Origin: Magicicada septendecula
Taxonomy: Eukaryota; Arthropoda; Insecta; Hemiptera; Cicadidae
DNA: 64,000 bases
Assembly (NCBI GenBank): GCA_034769895.1
Contig: CM068371.1
Coordinates: 407,571,969-407,635,968 of the forward strand
Direction: 5' to 3'
Position numbers and translations under genes: made by a program. This document shows, one piece after another, positions 34,327 to 45,920 of this stretch. The notes under the pieces were generated by a model, which saw only the letters and a program-made list of their open reading frames with translations, was not told the origin of the DNA and did no database searches. How positions within the stretch are numbered: the first letter of the stretch is position 1; each line of letters starts with the position of its first letter.

Positions 34327-36048
34327 AAATTGCCCCACCCCCTTTCAGGAGTTCTCCAGAAACTTTCGGTGGTAGATGGAATAGATGAGGATGGGTTGCT
34401 GGTTTTCTTGGACTATGTCCTGCAGTTGGCAGATTTTCCGGGTGTGTCCGATGGGGAGGTCTTGTCCCTTATATACCCGTATTGCCAGGGTTCATTGGCA
34501 GGGTTGGTCACCAACACTCTGCGTCGGGGCGGCAGTGTCGACGCTTTTCATGGGGAAGTGTTGGATTACTTCATACCACATCGACGACGTTCCCAGCTTA
34601 AGTTAGATTCATTCTATCGCCTACAGGCCAACGGAGAGGCGTTGGGGGACTTCGTGCAGGACATACGGAAAGCTGCCCGGGTATTAAGATTAGGGTTGCC
34701 CGAGACGGAAGTAATACAAGCAATTCTGGAAGGACTGAATCCCCAAGAGAGATCGCGTTTGATATTCGCAGAAAGTCCACGTTGTTTCGCGGATCTGTAC
34801 CGGTTGTGTGTGGTTTCTAAGACTGTCCGAGCAGGGGACGAGTTCCGGGGAAGAGCGGCTACGGATTTCCAATACTCCAGTGGGTTGTTAGAAAGAGCTA
34901 AAAAGGACAAACATGGCGGTTGGAGAAAAACACAAGAGACGGTCAGAAAAACTGAATATTCCGGAAGTAATGGAGGCTACAGGGGGGTGACAAGTGAGAA
35001 GACGGTAGCAACGGTTACAGCAGAGAAAAGAAATAAGTATGAAATTAACAGGGAAAGAAGAAGTTATATTGGTAAAGCAACATCGGCAAGTAGGGAGCCT
35101 GTAGCAAGGCGTTATTCCTATCGGGAGAAAAAAGAAACTTTGAAGCTTCCAGAGGAAGTCCCAGTGCCTAATAGAGGAAAGGATGAAGAAGGTGAGTAGA
35201 AACAAGAAAAGCGAAGTAACTTCTGTGGATCAATACAAGACGACAAGAACACGTCTGTTGAGATTGAATTACAGGACTCAGAGAGGACGTCATGGTTGAA
35301 TCCAGATGCCGCAGAATTTGTTCCGGTATCTCCAGCTCAGTTCATGGCGGATCCAGATCCGGTAACAGCATCATCGCCTACGCCGGGAGATGAGAAGTCA
35401 CTTGATGGTGGCGCTTTACCATCGTCAGTAGAAATTAAATTAGACATTGCACATGGACCTGGGCAGCTGGATTCCAGGTTGGGAAATGTTGAGGAAGTTG
35501 TAGTTGCTGAGAGTGGTGAAGAAGAGGAATCGAAGGAAGAGGCAGAAGAGCGGTCTGCACATGCTACGCAGGGGAGTACAAGTGTAAGTGTTAGGGAGGC
35601 TGCAAGTGTTTCTGAGGTTGCGGATGGACAAGGGGATGTCCAGGCTGCAAGTGTGGTAGAAGTAGATGAGGTAGAAGTTGAGGAGAAACTGGGTGGCAGC
35701 GTTGTGGAGTGTGGGAGTGAGAATTATGTAGTATGTGAAGATGTGCAGACGTTTTCTGTAAGTAGTGTTGAGGATTCCGAGGAATGGAAAGAAGTTTCAT
35801 GCGGACCAGGTGAGCAACTAGAGGATGAAGATGTGCAGTGTCGTGATGGTGATTTGGATTATGTAGAGGAGCAAAAGGAAGAGGTGGAAGAAATAGAACC
35901 AGGGGACGAAGAAGGGGAAATTGTAGAAGAGAAGAAGGTAGAAGCAGAGGAGTTAGAGGTTGAGGATAATCCAAATCGGGGTAAAAGTAGTCAGGTAAGT
36001 TGCCTTGATTCTAATTCAGGAGAAACAAATCAGCACAGCTCAACATGA
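34327..36048 (+). pseudogene. Gag-like ORF interrupted by an in-frame TAG, unit 6
   Basis: TAG at 35197-35199, identical to unit 4, with the frame open beyond it to 36048. A private change gives Lys for Val (NRGKDEEGE). Confidence 0.65.
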
Positions 36049-36241
36049 GATAGTTTCTCAGAGAGTGGTGTCCAAAAGGAACGAGTACCTAAAGTTCGTC
36101 ATAAAAAGGTGAGAAGAAGCGGTTAACGGGTAGCGGGTAGATGTTCCCCACAGTCCCAGTGGTGTTCGTCTACTTCAGGGTTGCGCCCCTGCCTCCGCGA
36201 GCCTTGGTTTTCTCCACCCATCCTTATTCTCGGAGGGAACC

Positions 36242-36343
36242 ATGTCCTTTACCTTAGTCCTAGCTATTGACCTTTCAATGATCCTTGCCCTTTTCATCTT
36301 CCCAATTTTCCTACCCCTCCCCTTAGAAAACAAAATAAAATAA
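36242..36343 (+). CDS. Small hydrophobic ORF, unit 6
   Basis: Same 33-codon form as unit 2. Confidence 0.22.
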   Translation: MSFTLVLAIDLSMILALFIFPIFLPLPLENKIK

Positions 36344-38800
36344 AAAACAAATAAAAATTAGAAAGGAAAAACAAAACAAAAATTAGAAAAGGAAAAAAGA
36401 AAAATATCAGAAAGCAGTTAGAAAAGAAATTAGTTGGAAGAGTTGTGACTAGGTTGGTGTAGTGAGGTTAGTGTTAGATTGTGGTTTGTCGTTTTATGAT
36501 GGAGTGTGATAGCGTGGTGTTGTTTTCATTTTCTTTGTTGTAGTTTATTGCTGATTATTGTAGGGTCGGGGCCATGCCGCTTTCCCCGGTTGATTTCCCT
36601 GGTAGGTTATTTTTGGATTAAGTGTGGGTTGTTAGATGATGCCGTACTGAAGTAAACCCCCCCCTTGCTAGTTATGCAGTATTTAATGAGTAAAAGAAAG
36701 GGATGATGTTCGCGTGCCCTCTATGCGGTTTTCTCTGTCTGGCTAAGCGGGGTCCGTCCGCCCTAGTGTAGGGATGTGGGCCAGCCATATGGCAAGGATG
36801 GAGATGCCTTGTTGGTGCATGTGGCTGGTCGGTCCGAGAGGTGGACGAGAGGTAGTATGGTCACTCACATACCAAGGTGTGTGATACCTTGTTTGGTCTT
36901 CGGACGAGTGTGTGAGTGGGACCAGTAGAAGTAGGTGGTGGTCACCAGAGAGTGTGACGTGTTGGGGCGGTCCCGTGGGGTTGGCATGGCGGAGAGGGTC
37001 GCGTGGGGATGATCATGGTTGAGAGTTTTTCGGTCCTCGGAAAGGGGAGGGATAGAAGTTGTCCTGAGTAGGTATCGGTCTTTGGGTCTCAGTTTGGGAG
37101 GCCTTGGGAGGTCAGAACTCAGACGGTGCACTTGATTCGGGTCTTTCGTCTTTTCTCCTTCTATCTCTTGTCGCTGTATGCTGACCCTGATCAAGTCAGC
37201 ATGCAGTACCCGCACACATGCATACACATTACACTTCTTCTTCTTTCCTCTTCCTTCGTTTTCACCCTGAGCCTCTGTTCTCCCGAGAGCGGTTAAGTTT
37301 CTGAGATTTCCCAAGACAGCCAAGAGGCTGTGAGTTAGCTTTGGGGCAACTATGTTGCCCTTTTGGGGTGAGGGTGTGCCGATTCTAAAAAATTATCGGC
37401 GCGTGTTCGGTATTTGCTGTACTGTATTTAACGGTAGCAGCGGTTGAGATAAGTAATCTGCAACTGTTATACCATAAGAGCCGTGCTTGATTGGTGCTGC
37501 CCTCTAGCGTGAGCCACGGTTTACGAGGTCAGAAACAGAACTACGTTTTCTGGAAAACTTACCTCTGGCCGACCGTCCACCTGTTAGCTTCGCTTGCGTA
37601 TCTACTCCGGTAGAGAAGAACAAATTTGTTGCACCATCTTCAATCTCTGGCAGGCTAAACGATAACAGATCTGCGGTAAGTTACGGCAATATTATTATAT
37701 ATATCTATTTAAAGTTTTACAAATGAAAAATTGTTTAATAAGGCCACATTAAGTTGATTCAGATAACCTTTTACGCCACCACGTGTTGAGTTGTGCAATA
37801 CGTAATTTAAAGGTAATTTTTTGGTAATATAGTAATACAATATTAAATTCACATGTCTTAACGAAGGCACCAAAATTGAGAAGAATGTAAATGCCAAAAT
37901 GTATTTGTTTAATTAGTATAGAAATGATTGTAGCCAAGTAACCTTTCAGACCGCGTGGCGAAATAGCCTATGCGTAAATTTTATTAAAAGTATAACAAGC
38001 CGAATAATTAGCTAATCAAAATTGAATTATGTTAACCCACATGGGTAAAGTTTATTAATATGAAATTTAACAGAACTAAATGTTTTCAAATAGGGCCTGT
38101 TGGCCATATAACCTTGTCAAGTGTGTCAAATATTTTTTAATTAGCCCTAAAGCTATGTTAATTTTATATATGGGTTTTGGTGTGTGTGAAGTTTCTGGGG
38201 GAATTTGTTTTGTGAACTCTAGCTGATAATATGTTGTATGATCAGGGTCCCTCGCTGAAGAAAGGGGAACCAGCTCTACCCTGAACTTGTAACATCCAGA
38301 TTCTCTCTCTCAACTTCATCTGCCGGAGGAGAATAGCGAAGACTAACACAAACACCCTATCATGAAAGCCAGATGATCACCACTTCACACCCATGGAAAA
38401 AATAAGGTGAACTCAATCCATGTTATATATATTCTTTACACATTGTGATGTAACTCACTAGAGCCAGTGGACATTCAATCACTCAACAACATGACTTTAA
38501 GTTTTAAACATTTTAATTGGGTCCCCGATTAACGGGACAGAATAGTGCGTGAACTGGGAGGGGAATCTTTTGTAAATTTTATTAATTTGTTGTATAATCT
38601 GTGAGCTCAGGGGCTGACATGCATCTGTGGCTGCTCACCATTCAAACGTGCAATTCCTTCTTATTTTCAGTATAAGGGTTTCATTACTGCTACTAATTCA
38701 TTCAATCAACTTGTAATTTCTCTGTTTCAATTTAGTGTTCATTTTATATATTAATTTCTCATTTTTAAATTCATTTTGGATTATATAGGGATAGAAGTTT

Positions 38801-39196
38801 TTTTGGTAGTAAAGTCGGGTCACAAGTTTAATCCTGTACAGGTGCATGTCCATGCAGAGTTAAACATGCTGTTGGGACAGGTTGAGTTATGCACTGTCAT
38901 GCCTATGAACATGTCGGTCTTTGGGCCAAAATTACTTTTAAAAGGGTTATAAGGTTCATGACACATTACTATTTTCAAAACTTAACAATATTTATCAATA
39001 TATAAATTCTTCTAATTAATTATGATCACTGGGGTGTTCACTGTATTCTAAATTTTATTTCTCCCAGTCTAAGTGCCCAGTGTGGCAGCATTTTATAATA
39101 GTATTAGGCACTTGGCCAAATTTTGAATTTATTATGTCCTGGGGACTACTGGTGTTGCATATATAATCAGATACACATGTAATGTGTTATGCACAT
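38801..39196 (+). repeat. Partial tandem unit 7; right end of the array
   Basis: 396 bp match the start of the unit and stop abruptly after TGTTATGCACAT, upstream of the TATA-like box. The following DNA is unrelated. It has the unit 1/2 alleles (AAGGTTCATG, TAATTATGATC) and T for C at its first base. The breakpoint does not coincide with the LTR end inferred from the PBS, so the array ends at a rearrangement, not at an element boundary. Confidence 0.9.
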
Positions 39197-40386
39197 TGTA
39201 ACATGACAGATGTATGCATAATATTGAATGGCAATTGATCATTAGAATAATGAAGTTATAATATTTAAATTTGGAAGAAAGCATTAAGTTTAATATAAAT
39301 AGATTAATTCATAGCAACTGTGGAAAGAAATCATTATTATAAAGAAAATACAAGTTCAAATAAAAGGAGTTACTAGTGAAGAGTCATCCAAAACCAGTCT
39401 CATAACCAAAGGTTTTCAAGTAATAACCCAGGAAGGTAAGAAAGTGAATAACCGAGCAGTACAGAATATGACCAAACCCACAACGAGGAAGAATAAATAG
39501 AATAGAAACCCTAAAATAAGCCAAGATCAAACAACACAGGTGGTGTATTTCTAAAATAAAGAAGAAGATGGAGAAAATCCCAAGAAACCTGATGGCATCA
39601 AGAAGAAGATGGAGAAGATACCAATCCCAGAAGGCAGGAGAAAAGAAGACTGATGAAAGAAGAAGAAGGCAGCATCCTGAAGAAGATGTCATGCTCTTAT
39701 AAAAGACACCCAAATCCCTATATCCCCAAAATAAATATTTAGAAATAAAAGTATAACGAAATGAAAACCACATGTATATAAATTTAAGAGAGAGAAGTGT
39801 ATAAAGTAAAAGTTGCCTGTGAACTAAGATGAAACAATAATATAGTACCCATGGAACAAATCTCCATTGAAAAACGCTAACCAATTTATTATGTTAATAA
39901 GACTATACGACCATTTAGCAATAACATAATATAAAAGTGCAAAGTGAACCAGTGATAGTTTTGGGTATTATAAAAAATGAACCTTGTGTTTCATTCTTGG
40001 CAATCACAAACATTGAATGCAATGAAATATACAATTTCCAATGACTTGAAATGTGTACTGTGAGAATATGTTATTTATAAAACATAAATCGGTTTAAAAT
40101 AACATTTTGTTTTATATGCAAAAAGAAAAAAAAAGATTTCATAATACTTTTCGAACAATTTATACTATTTATTTATTAATGACAGGGTACAATTCCCCAA
40201 AGACAATGTGTAAAAGACGGTATAAAAACTGTAGAATCCTACTTGTAATAATAGTTAACAACAAGAATATAGATGTAAGGTTTTTATGAATATAGTATAA
40301 GGATGTTTAAAAATTTATTAGATATAAGGCCATTTGTTTGGGTCTGATACAACTAACATCAGAACTATAAAAATAGTTACTACTTG
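39197..40386. other. AT-rich flank without a recognisable gene
   Basis: The plus strand is purine-rich. It holds a 166-codon minus-strand ORF rich in Phe, Leu and Tyr that I regard as chance, given the composition. No repeat boundary other than the array end and the hAT target site was found. Confidence 0.6.
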
Positions 40387-40394
40387 TAAATAGT
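40387..40394. repeat. Target-site duplication, left (TAAATAGT)
   Basis: This 8-bp copy precedes the left TIR. The identical copy follows the right TIR at 43589-43596. Eight base pairs is the hallmark length for hAT elements. Confidence 0.9.
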
Positions 40395-40869
40395 CAGTGG
40401 CGTCGCCAGGGGGGGGCGGTGGGGGCGGTCCGCCCCGGGTGCCACACTCAGGGGGGTGACAAAATTAGGGCGAAAAAAATTTTAGAAATAAAAAAGAATT
40501 ACTAGATCAACAAATTAATCACATCAACATTTCGATTGAAGTGTGCAATCCCAGGAAGAGGGGCGTATTATGTGGGTATCACTAGAGTAATACGAGTTTA
40601 AAACGTTTCGGTAAATACGTAATTTTTGTTCAGTTAAATTTGTATTACAGTCTTTTAATTATCGTAAGTTTGATTGCTTGTACTTCGATTATAAAACGAC
40701 CGAGTAATTTTTGCGTGAAAAATTTTCTCAGTGTATATAAAAAAATCAATTATGAGATTTTTTGTAAGCACTCCTAACCTACCCTTGTTTTTGTAGAAGT
40801 TGCTTTTTAAAAGAATTGCGCATTTTTTAAATTAATAATTTATTTAAAAAAAATGCCTTTTTTGGCATT

Positions 40870-41384
40870 TTAGATAGAATCGCTAGCTCGCCTATCTGCA
40901 CTTCCGAAGGTTAAACTTTCGCTAGCATAACGTTCTGTCCGTTTGAAGTTTAGATTTTTGTTTGGTCGCGTTGTTTCCCTGTTATAGGTTAGACTTATAT
41001 GCCGATCCACGTTTTCGACGGCACTTGCTACAAAAACTCGACCCGCTCGCAAACCCTCAATACGCTTATATAATCGTGTGCGTTAGCGTACACTCTCTTC
41101 GCTTATGGCTCGTTCAGCTCGCGCACCGCTCGGTCGTCCGTAAGCCGAAGGGTGTTTTGATAGTTGCGTTTCCTGATTTGGCCAATTCTGCGCAGGCGCA
41201 CCAGACTCCCGCGCCGGAGAACCGCTCACTCTTTGTTTCAGCCCAGTGTTGTGAATGTGATGCGTGTTGTACAGTTTCAGTTCAGTTCAACAGAAATTCA
41301 ATTTTTGCTGTTTATAGTGGCATGGTGCAGAATGGTCCTTTAATTATTTTGAGTTTCTGTATGTGCACCATTCATTTACTGAAG
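40870..41384 (+). promoter_or_regulatory. CpG-rich promoter / 5' exon candidate of the hAT element
   Basis: This block is GC- and CpG-richer than everything around it. It contains an NRF1-like site (TGCGCAGGCGCA near 41193) and ends in a CTGAAG|GTAAGT donor at 41384/41385. A 144-codon ORF here has no recognisable domain and is probably untranslated leader. Nothing I can name lies in 41385-42288. Confidence 0.45.
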
Positions 41385-42288
41385 GTAAGTACTTGACTTG
41401 AAAAGCGAGTACCGATACACAGGCCTGCGAATTTAAATTTGTTTTCTGCGGTACGGGGTTAAACAGGTCTCTATACTTTGTTCAGTCAGGGAAGGCGGTT
41501 GGATTACCTGCGATGGCTCACTTAACACAAACACACACATGCAGCCGACCCGACGGTACCCTCATTCGGCGTTTAATGCCTACTGGACACTATTGGACAC
41601 TCCGTTACTCGGACCGACTTTTCTTATGGTTTACAATTTAATAGCATTTAACATAACATTTTTTGATTCTGCGTTGAATTCCAAACAAAATTAGAGCAAA
41701 CACGGTACGAATCTGACGAGAAATGCTGTTCAAAGGTTATATGATATGGCTATAGAACGTATGCAGGTTTGTTTATCTGACCCACGAACTTGTTTTCGTA
41801 AATGAATATTTAAATAGGAATTCTGCAAATACCGCCACGTTTTTACACACTCAAGCTAGGACAATATTGTGATGTATTTATTATTTCTTTATGTGATGTA
41901 TTATTTCGAGGAGGAGGCCCTCTTCTTGACTCAAGAAGGTTATATGCAAAATAATGTAATGCAAGCAAGCAAACACGCTTAGCAATACAAAAAAACTCGG
42001 ATAAAAATCCAACATTTTTAAATATTGTAAATGGTTTTGTAAATACCGTATGTAGGCCTTTTATATAAACAGTGACGAAGGTGTTATCGACCAAATAACT
42101 TTTAATGCGGCCTTCGGCAGTTTCAAAAGTACGAAACGAGCCTTTCAAGCTCGAAACGCAGAAAGCTCATTGGTCTACTGTAAAAGTAAATAAACAAACG
42201 TTAAAATAATATAATTATTAAATTAATAATTATGAAGCCCAAATGATTTGAAATAGTGAAAATAAGATGAAATTTTTAAATATTAAAA

Positions 42289-43297
42289 TTGGTGGAATTT
42301 ACACTAATGCAACAAGTTGGCATTTCTGTAAAACGTCTGTCTGAGACTAGATGGAGTGCCCATCACGAAGCAATAAAACCCGTCATGGGTAACTTTGAAA
42401 AGCTAATCGAAGCTGTTGAAGAACTATGCCAGCCCGACGAGACAGTCGAAACTAGAGGAGCTGCACATATCGTACTGCCTGCAATCGGCGACTTCTCATT
42501 TTTATGATACCTTTCATTGTGGGGGCAAGTGTTAGAGGAAGTAAACTACACACAAAAATATTTGCCATTGGAAGGAATCAACCTCGAAAAATGTGTAGTT
42601 AAAATGAATGATCTTAAGCTGTTCTTGAAGGACAAACGTAGAGATATTGTTGAAGGTGCTCTTCAGTTTGCAAAAAATGTGTCAAAAATTGGACATCCCC
42701 ACAGAAAAAAGAAGAAGAGTGAAAAAGATGCTACCTGGTGAAAATTCCAGGGATGAAGGACTCACTTGGGCGCAAGAGCTACAACGGGCAATGCTCGAAT
42801 GCATAGATACGTTTTACCAGGAGATGGTGACACGCTGTGAGGGTATGGAACAAGTCCTCTCCCACTTCGCTATTTTGCAGCCTAATAATTTGATGAATGC
42901 AAACGAACCAGACCTTCGGACTCTTCTCAAAAGTTTGACTAAGACATATGATGAATTTTCTCAAGAAGACGTAGACGTCCCCAAAGAAATCCTGCGGTTG
43001 AGAAGGCATCTTCAGGCAGCAGGCATTTCAAATGAAAAAACGAAGAAGTGGACCAGTTTGAACTTCTTAGAATTTATTACCGAATATGACTTTTCAGATA
43101 CTATACCAAATGTAACATTAGCTTTAAGGTTTTTCCTCACAATATGTGTATCAGTTGCTTCATGCGAGAGAAGTTTTTCGAAACTAAAATTAATCAAAAG
43201 TTACCTCAGATCCACAATGAGTCAGGTTAGATTGACGAACCTAGCTATGTTATCCATTGAACATGAAGTGGCAAAAGTATTGATTTTGATAGTGTAA
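42289..43297 (+). pseudogene. hAT transposase remnant, ZMYM1-like, C-terminal half
   Basis: The fragment starts at a conserved block (GISVKRLSETRWSAHHEAIK), runs through LWGQVLEEVNYTQKYL and LTWAQELQRAMLECID, and ends in the hAT C-terminal dimerisation region (FFLTICVSVASCERSFSKLK, RLTNLAMLSIEHEVA). The zinc finger and the first catalytic part are missing. Defects are a TGA at 42505-42507 and a frameshift between about 42660 and 42741, after which the last ~200 codons are open. The family call rests on recognition of these blocks, as in vertebrate and insect proteins labelled zinc finger MYM-type 1. Confidence 0.85.
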
Positions 43298-43588
43298 TTT
43301 CAAAATTTGCTTCATATAAAGCACGTAAAAGCAGGTTTTAAGATATTGATGTGCTAATTCTTTTGAATTAGTAGGCCTAATTACCTGTATTTAGTTTGTA
43401 AAATGTATTTAGCCTAAAAATAAACAGTTCCATAAGTTATAAATGTTTTATTTAATTTAATTCAAATTCGTTCTTTGCAACACGTTAGCTAATTACAGTA
43501 TTTTCAGCTTTTTATAGTTAAGTGTGTGGGAGGGGGGTGTAACGAGGACGGCCCGCCCCGGGTACCACTACATCTGCCGACGCCACTG

Positions 43589-43596
43589 TAAATAGT
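43589..43596. repeat. Target-site duplication, right (TAAATAGT)
   Basis: Perfect copy of 40387-40394. Confidence 0.9.
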
Positions 43597-45081
43597 AGAG
43601 AGTAATTAAGATGTTAGTTAGTAAAAAACCTTTTTTGTAAACCATATTTCCATGTTAGATATAAGGATTTTGTTGTAGAATGTCTGACTTGAAGACAACC
43701 ATTTATTTAAAAATATTCTTTATTTGTTTAACTGTTATTTGTATTGTAAACAATACTAATTGTTATTGTGTAATTTGGAAAACATGTTTAATTTATAATA
43801 CTATATGTAAAAGTCAGAGAGGGTATCACACATCATATATTGTTTGTAAAGTTTTTGTAAAGAAAAATTGTTAAAAAACCTAGGCCAAAAGAATGGAAAC
43901 CAAACTTCATCAAAACAGAGAACTTACTCATTTAAAAGCAAATAAACAAAAGGGGTATTAGACAAAATAAACTTGAGATCAAGCCATATAATTGCACATA
44001 CCATTTAGAAAGATTTTAATAAATTATATTCAGAATTATAAATAAAAATGAAAATGACTAAACTCAGAAATTTAGACATGGGAGTCATATATTTCAGAAT
44101 AATGTTTCAGAATACAACTAATTCAATTAATTACTAGAAAATAAAGGAATATAAACCTTTTAATACAATATAGGATTATTAATATTAAATATAACTGATA
44201 AAATGGCTGAATTTACATTATAACAGGAAGTAATTTTTGGAAATGTTTTGACTTATCAGAGAATAACAAACTGAAAGTAAAATTACTATTTTTGGACAGA
44301 AAACACTATAAAACGGCATTATTTAATCTGAAAATAGGCTGAATGAACTGAAAGATTAATTTAAATAACATCTAGTAAATAAAATTGATAAATAACCAAA
44401 GTTTAGGCATTTATATAGGGAATTTTAAAGTGTGCACAGGATGTGAAATTTTATTTGAACAATGTTAAGAATAATATTATATGGGCTAAGAGTTTAATTG
44501 AAACTGAAGGAAATAGTTAGTTGATTATTGGTATTTGAACGGTTAACATGACGAGAGTTTTGTGACGATCTAACCTAACTTACAATGGTAAAGTTGAGTG
44601 GTGAATAGTAAGTTTTTGTGAAATCGAGAGCGACTTATAAAATCCTTCCAGAACATATACATTGTGACAAAAACAATCAAGAAACACTAATTAACACTAA
44701 ACAATACATATCTACTCCGAAAAACACCACAAAACACCAGAAAACTGTATAATACATTAACCAAATTAGTGTCGGAATAGGGAAAAGTGTTTTTGACTTA
44801 TAATTACACGGATACACTAAATACAACCCATAAACATTACACCAGGCACTACACAACATTTAACAAGAGATTTGCAGACACCAGAACAGGAATACTGCCA
44901 GAAAATACATTATTTGGAACGTAGCAGGAACGAGAGACATTTTGATCAACTTGATGGCCGCCATTTGCTTTTGACAATCCCAGTGCCTTCTCCGTGCTCA
45001 CATCAGCTGTTGGTGAAAACAATTATATGATTTTTAAATTTATTATTCAATGTCTGTATTTAGTAATAATTATTAATTTGT
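43597..45081. other. AT-rich DNA without a recognisable gene
   Basis: A-rich on the plus strand with only short chance ORFs. No RNA gene or repeat boundary was recognised. Confidence 0.5.
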
Positions 45082-45807
45082 TGTAACGTTATACTTTTTA
45101 AATATTAGCCCGATTTCTCTGACTTTGATAATAATTGGCTGTTTAAAGAACCCTGTATGAATTTTATATAATATACTTTGTAATTTTTTTTCGATATCCT
45201 GAGAGTCAATATTAATCGATAAGAGTCAATATTGCTATTAACTAATAAAACATTAATATTTTTCAACACTAAATAGTTCATTATTTCCTAAATATTTCTA
45301 ATTACCACTAATATAATTCTAATTAATAATCTACCAGGACTTTACCACCTATAAGTGGAGATAACCTAAAAAACAAAAAGGTAAACAAATATCGATTGTC
45401 CAGAAGATAATCTTATGAGTGGTGGTAGTTGATTTAACATATACCAAAACTTTAATAAAATTTTTCAGAAGAGCATTACACTTTTTAAAACTTCACAGCC
45501 CTATATTAATTAATTGATTATAATTAATTAATTAATTAATAAAAAGAAAATTTTTTTTTATTATTTTTTTTATAAACAATTTTATTTTAAATTTTTTTTC
45601 AAAACAACAAATTTTGTTTTGAAACTTTCGGTGAAGCTGAACATATATTTCTTCATCAACATTACGCTACTCGACCGGTCTTGCTACCATTGAGACTCGA
45701 CCAGCTGGGAAACTTAAGGAAGTGTTTCAGGCCAGTAAGACGTCGAGAGCCACACCAATTAAACACATAAGAACATACAGTCTCCAAGCTTTTTATATTT
45801 TATTACA
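45082..45807 (+). repeat. Probable 5' LTR of Gypsy-type element
   Basis: The 3' end is well placed: ..TATTTTATTACA, then AAT, then a PBS. The 5' end is a guess from the inverted terminal pair TGTAA (45082) and TTACA (45803-45807). It includes an AT-rich part and a GC-richer part (45650-45780). No second LTR is in the window, so the left edge cannot be checked by comparison. Confidence 0.4.
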
Positions 45808-45810
45808 AAT

Positions 45811-45828
45811 TGGCGCACAACTTTAGGG
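45811..45828 (+). other. Primer-binding site (TGGCGCACAACTTTAGGG)
   Basis: It starts with TGGCGC 3 nt after the LTR end, the usual place and form for a Gypsy PBS. I cannot assign the tRNA from the sequence. Confidence 0.55.
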
Positions 45829-45920
45829 GCTTTAATTAGCGATTGGAAGGCCAATACAATCTGCTCAATCACTAGTTGGAGCTAGGCAACAGCTACAAAG
45901 CCAGAGAATGTCAAGGGAAA

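Larger units (their letters stand above)
32335..38800 (+). repeat. Tandem unit 6
   Basis: Length 6466 bp. It shares the TAG in Gag with unit 4. It is the last complete unit before the array ends. Confidence 0.95.
40395..43588 (+). mobile_element. hAT transposon, complete ends, internally deleted (3194 bp)
   Basis: The terminal inverted repeats are CAGTGGCGTCGCCAG on the left and, inverted, CAGTGGCGTCGGCAG on the right (one mismatch in 15). Both ends carry a very GC-rich subterminal motif, CCGCCCCGGGTNCCAC, in the same orientation (40419-40443 and 43550-43568). With the perfect 8-bp TSD this fixes the insertion exactly. The interior holds a CpG-rich promoter-like block, a splice donor, and only the C-terminal half of a transposase. 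It cannot move itself but could be mobilised by a related active copy. Confidence 0.93.

Noticed and set aside
1..39196. CRISPR-like or rDNA-type array
   Set aside because: The repeat unit is 6.47 kb with a Gag-like ORF; there are no short spaced repeats and no rRNA sequence.
39384..39884. 166-codon minus-strand ORF with many Phe/Leu/Tyr
   Set aside because: Composition of AT-rich DNA; no conserved motif; no supporting start context or neighbours.
40962..41396. 144-codon ORF in the hAT 5' region
   Set aside because: Lies in a CpG-rich promoter-like block ending at a splice donor; no zinc finger or transposase motif.
41843..42148. 101-codon minus-strand ORF inside the hAT element
   Set aside because: Opposite strand to the transposase and without a known domain; cannot be told from chance.
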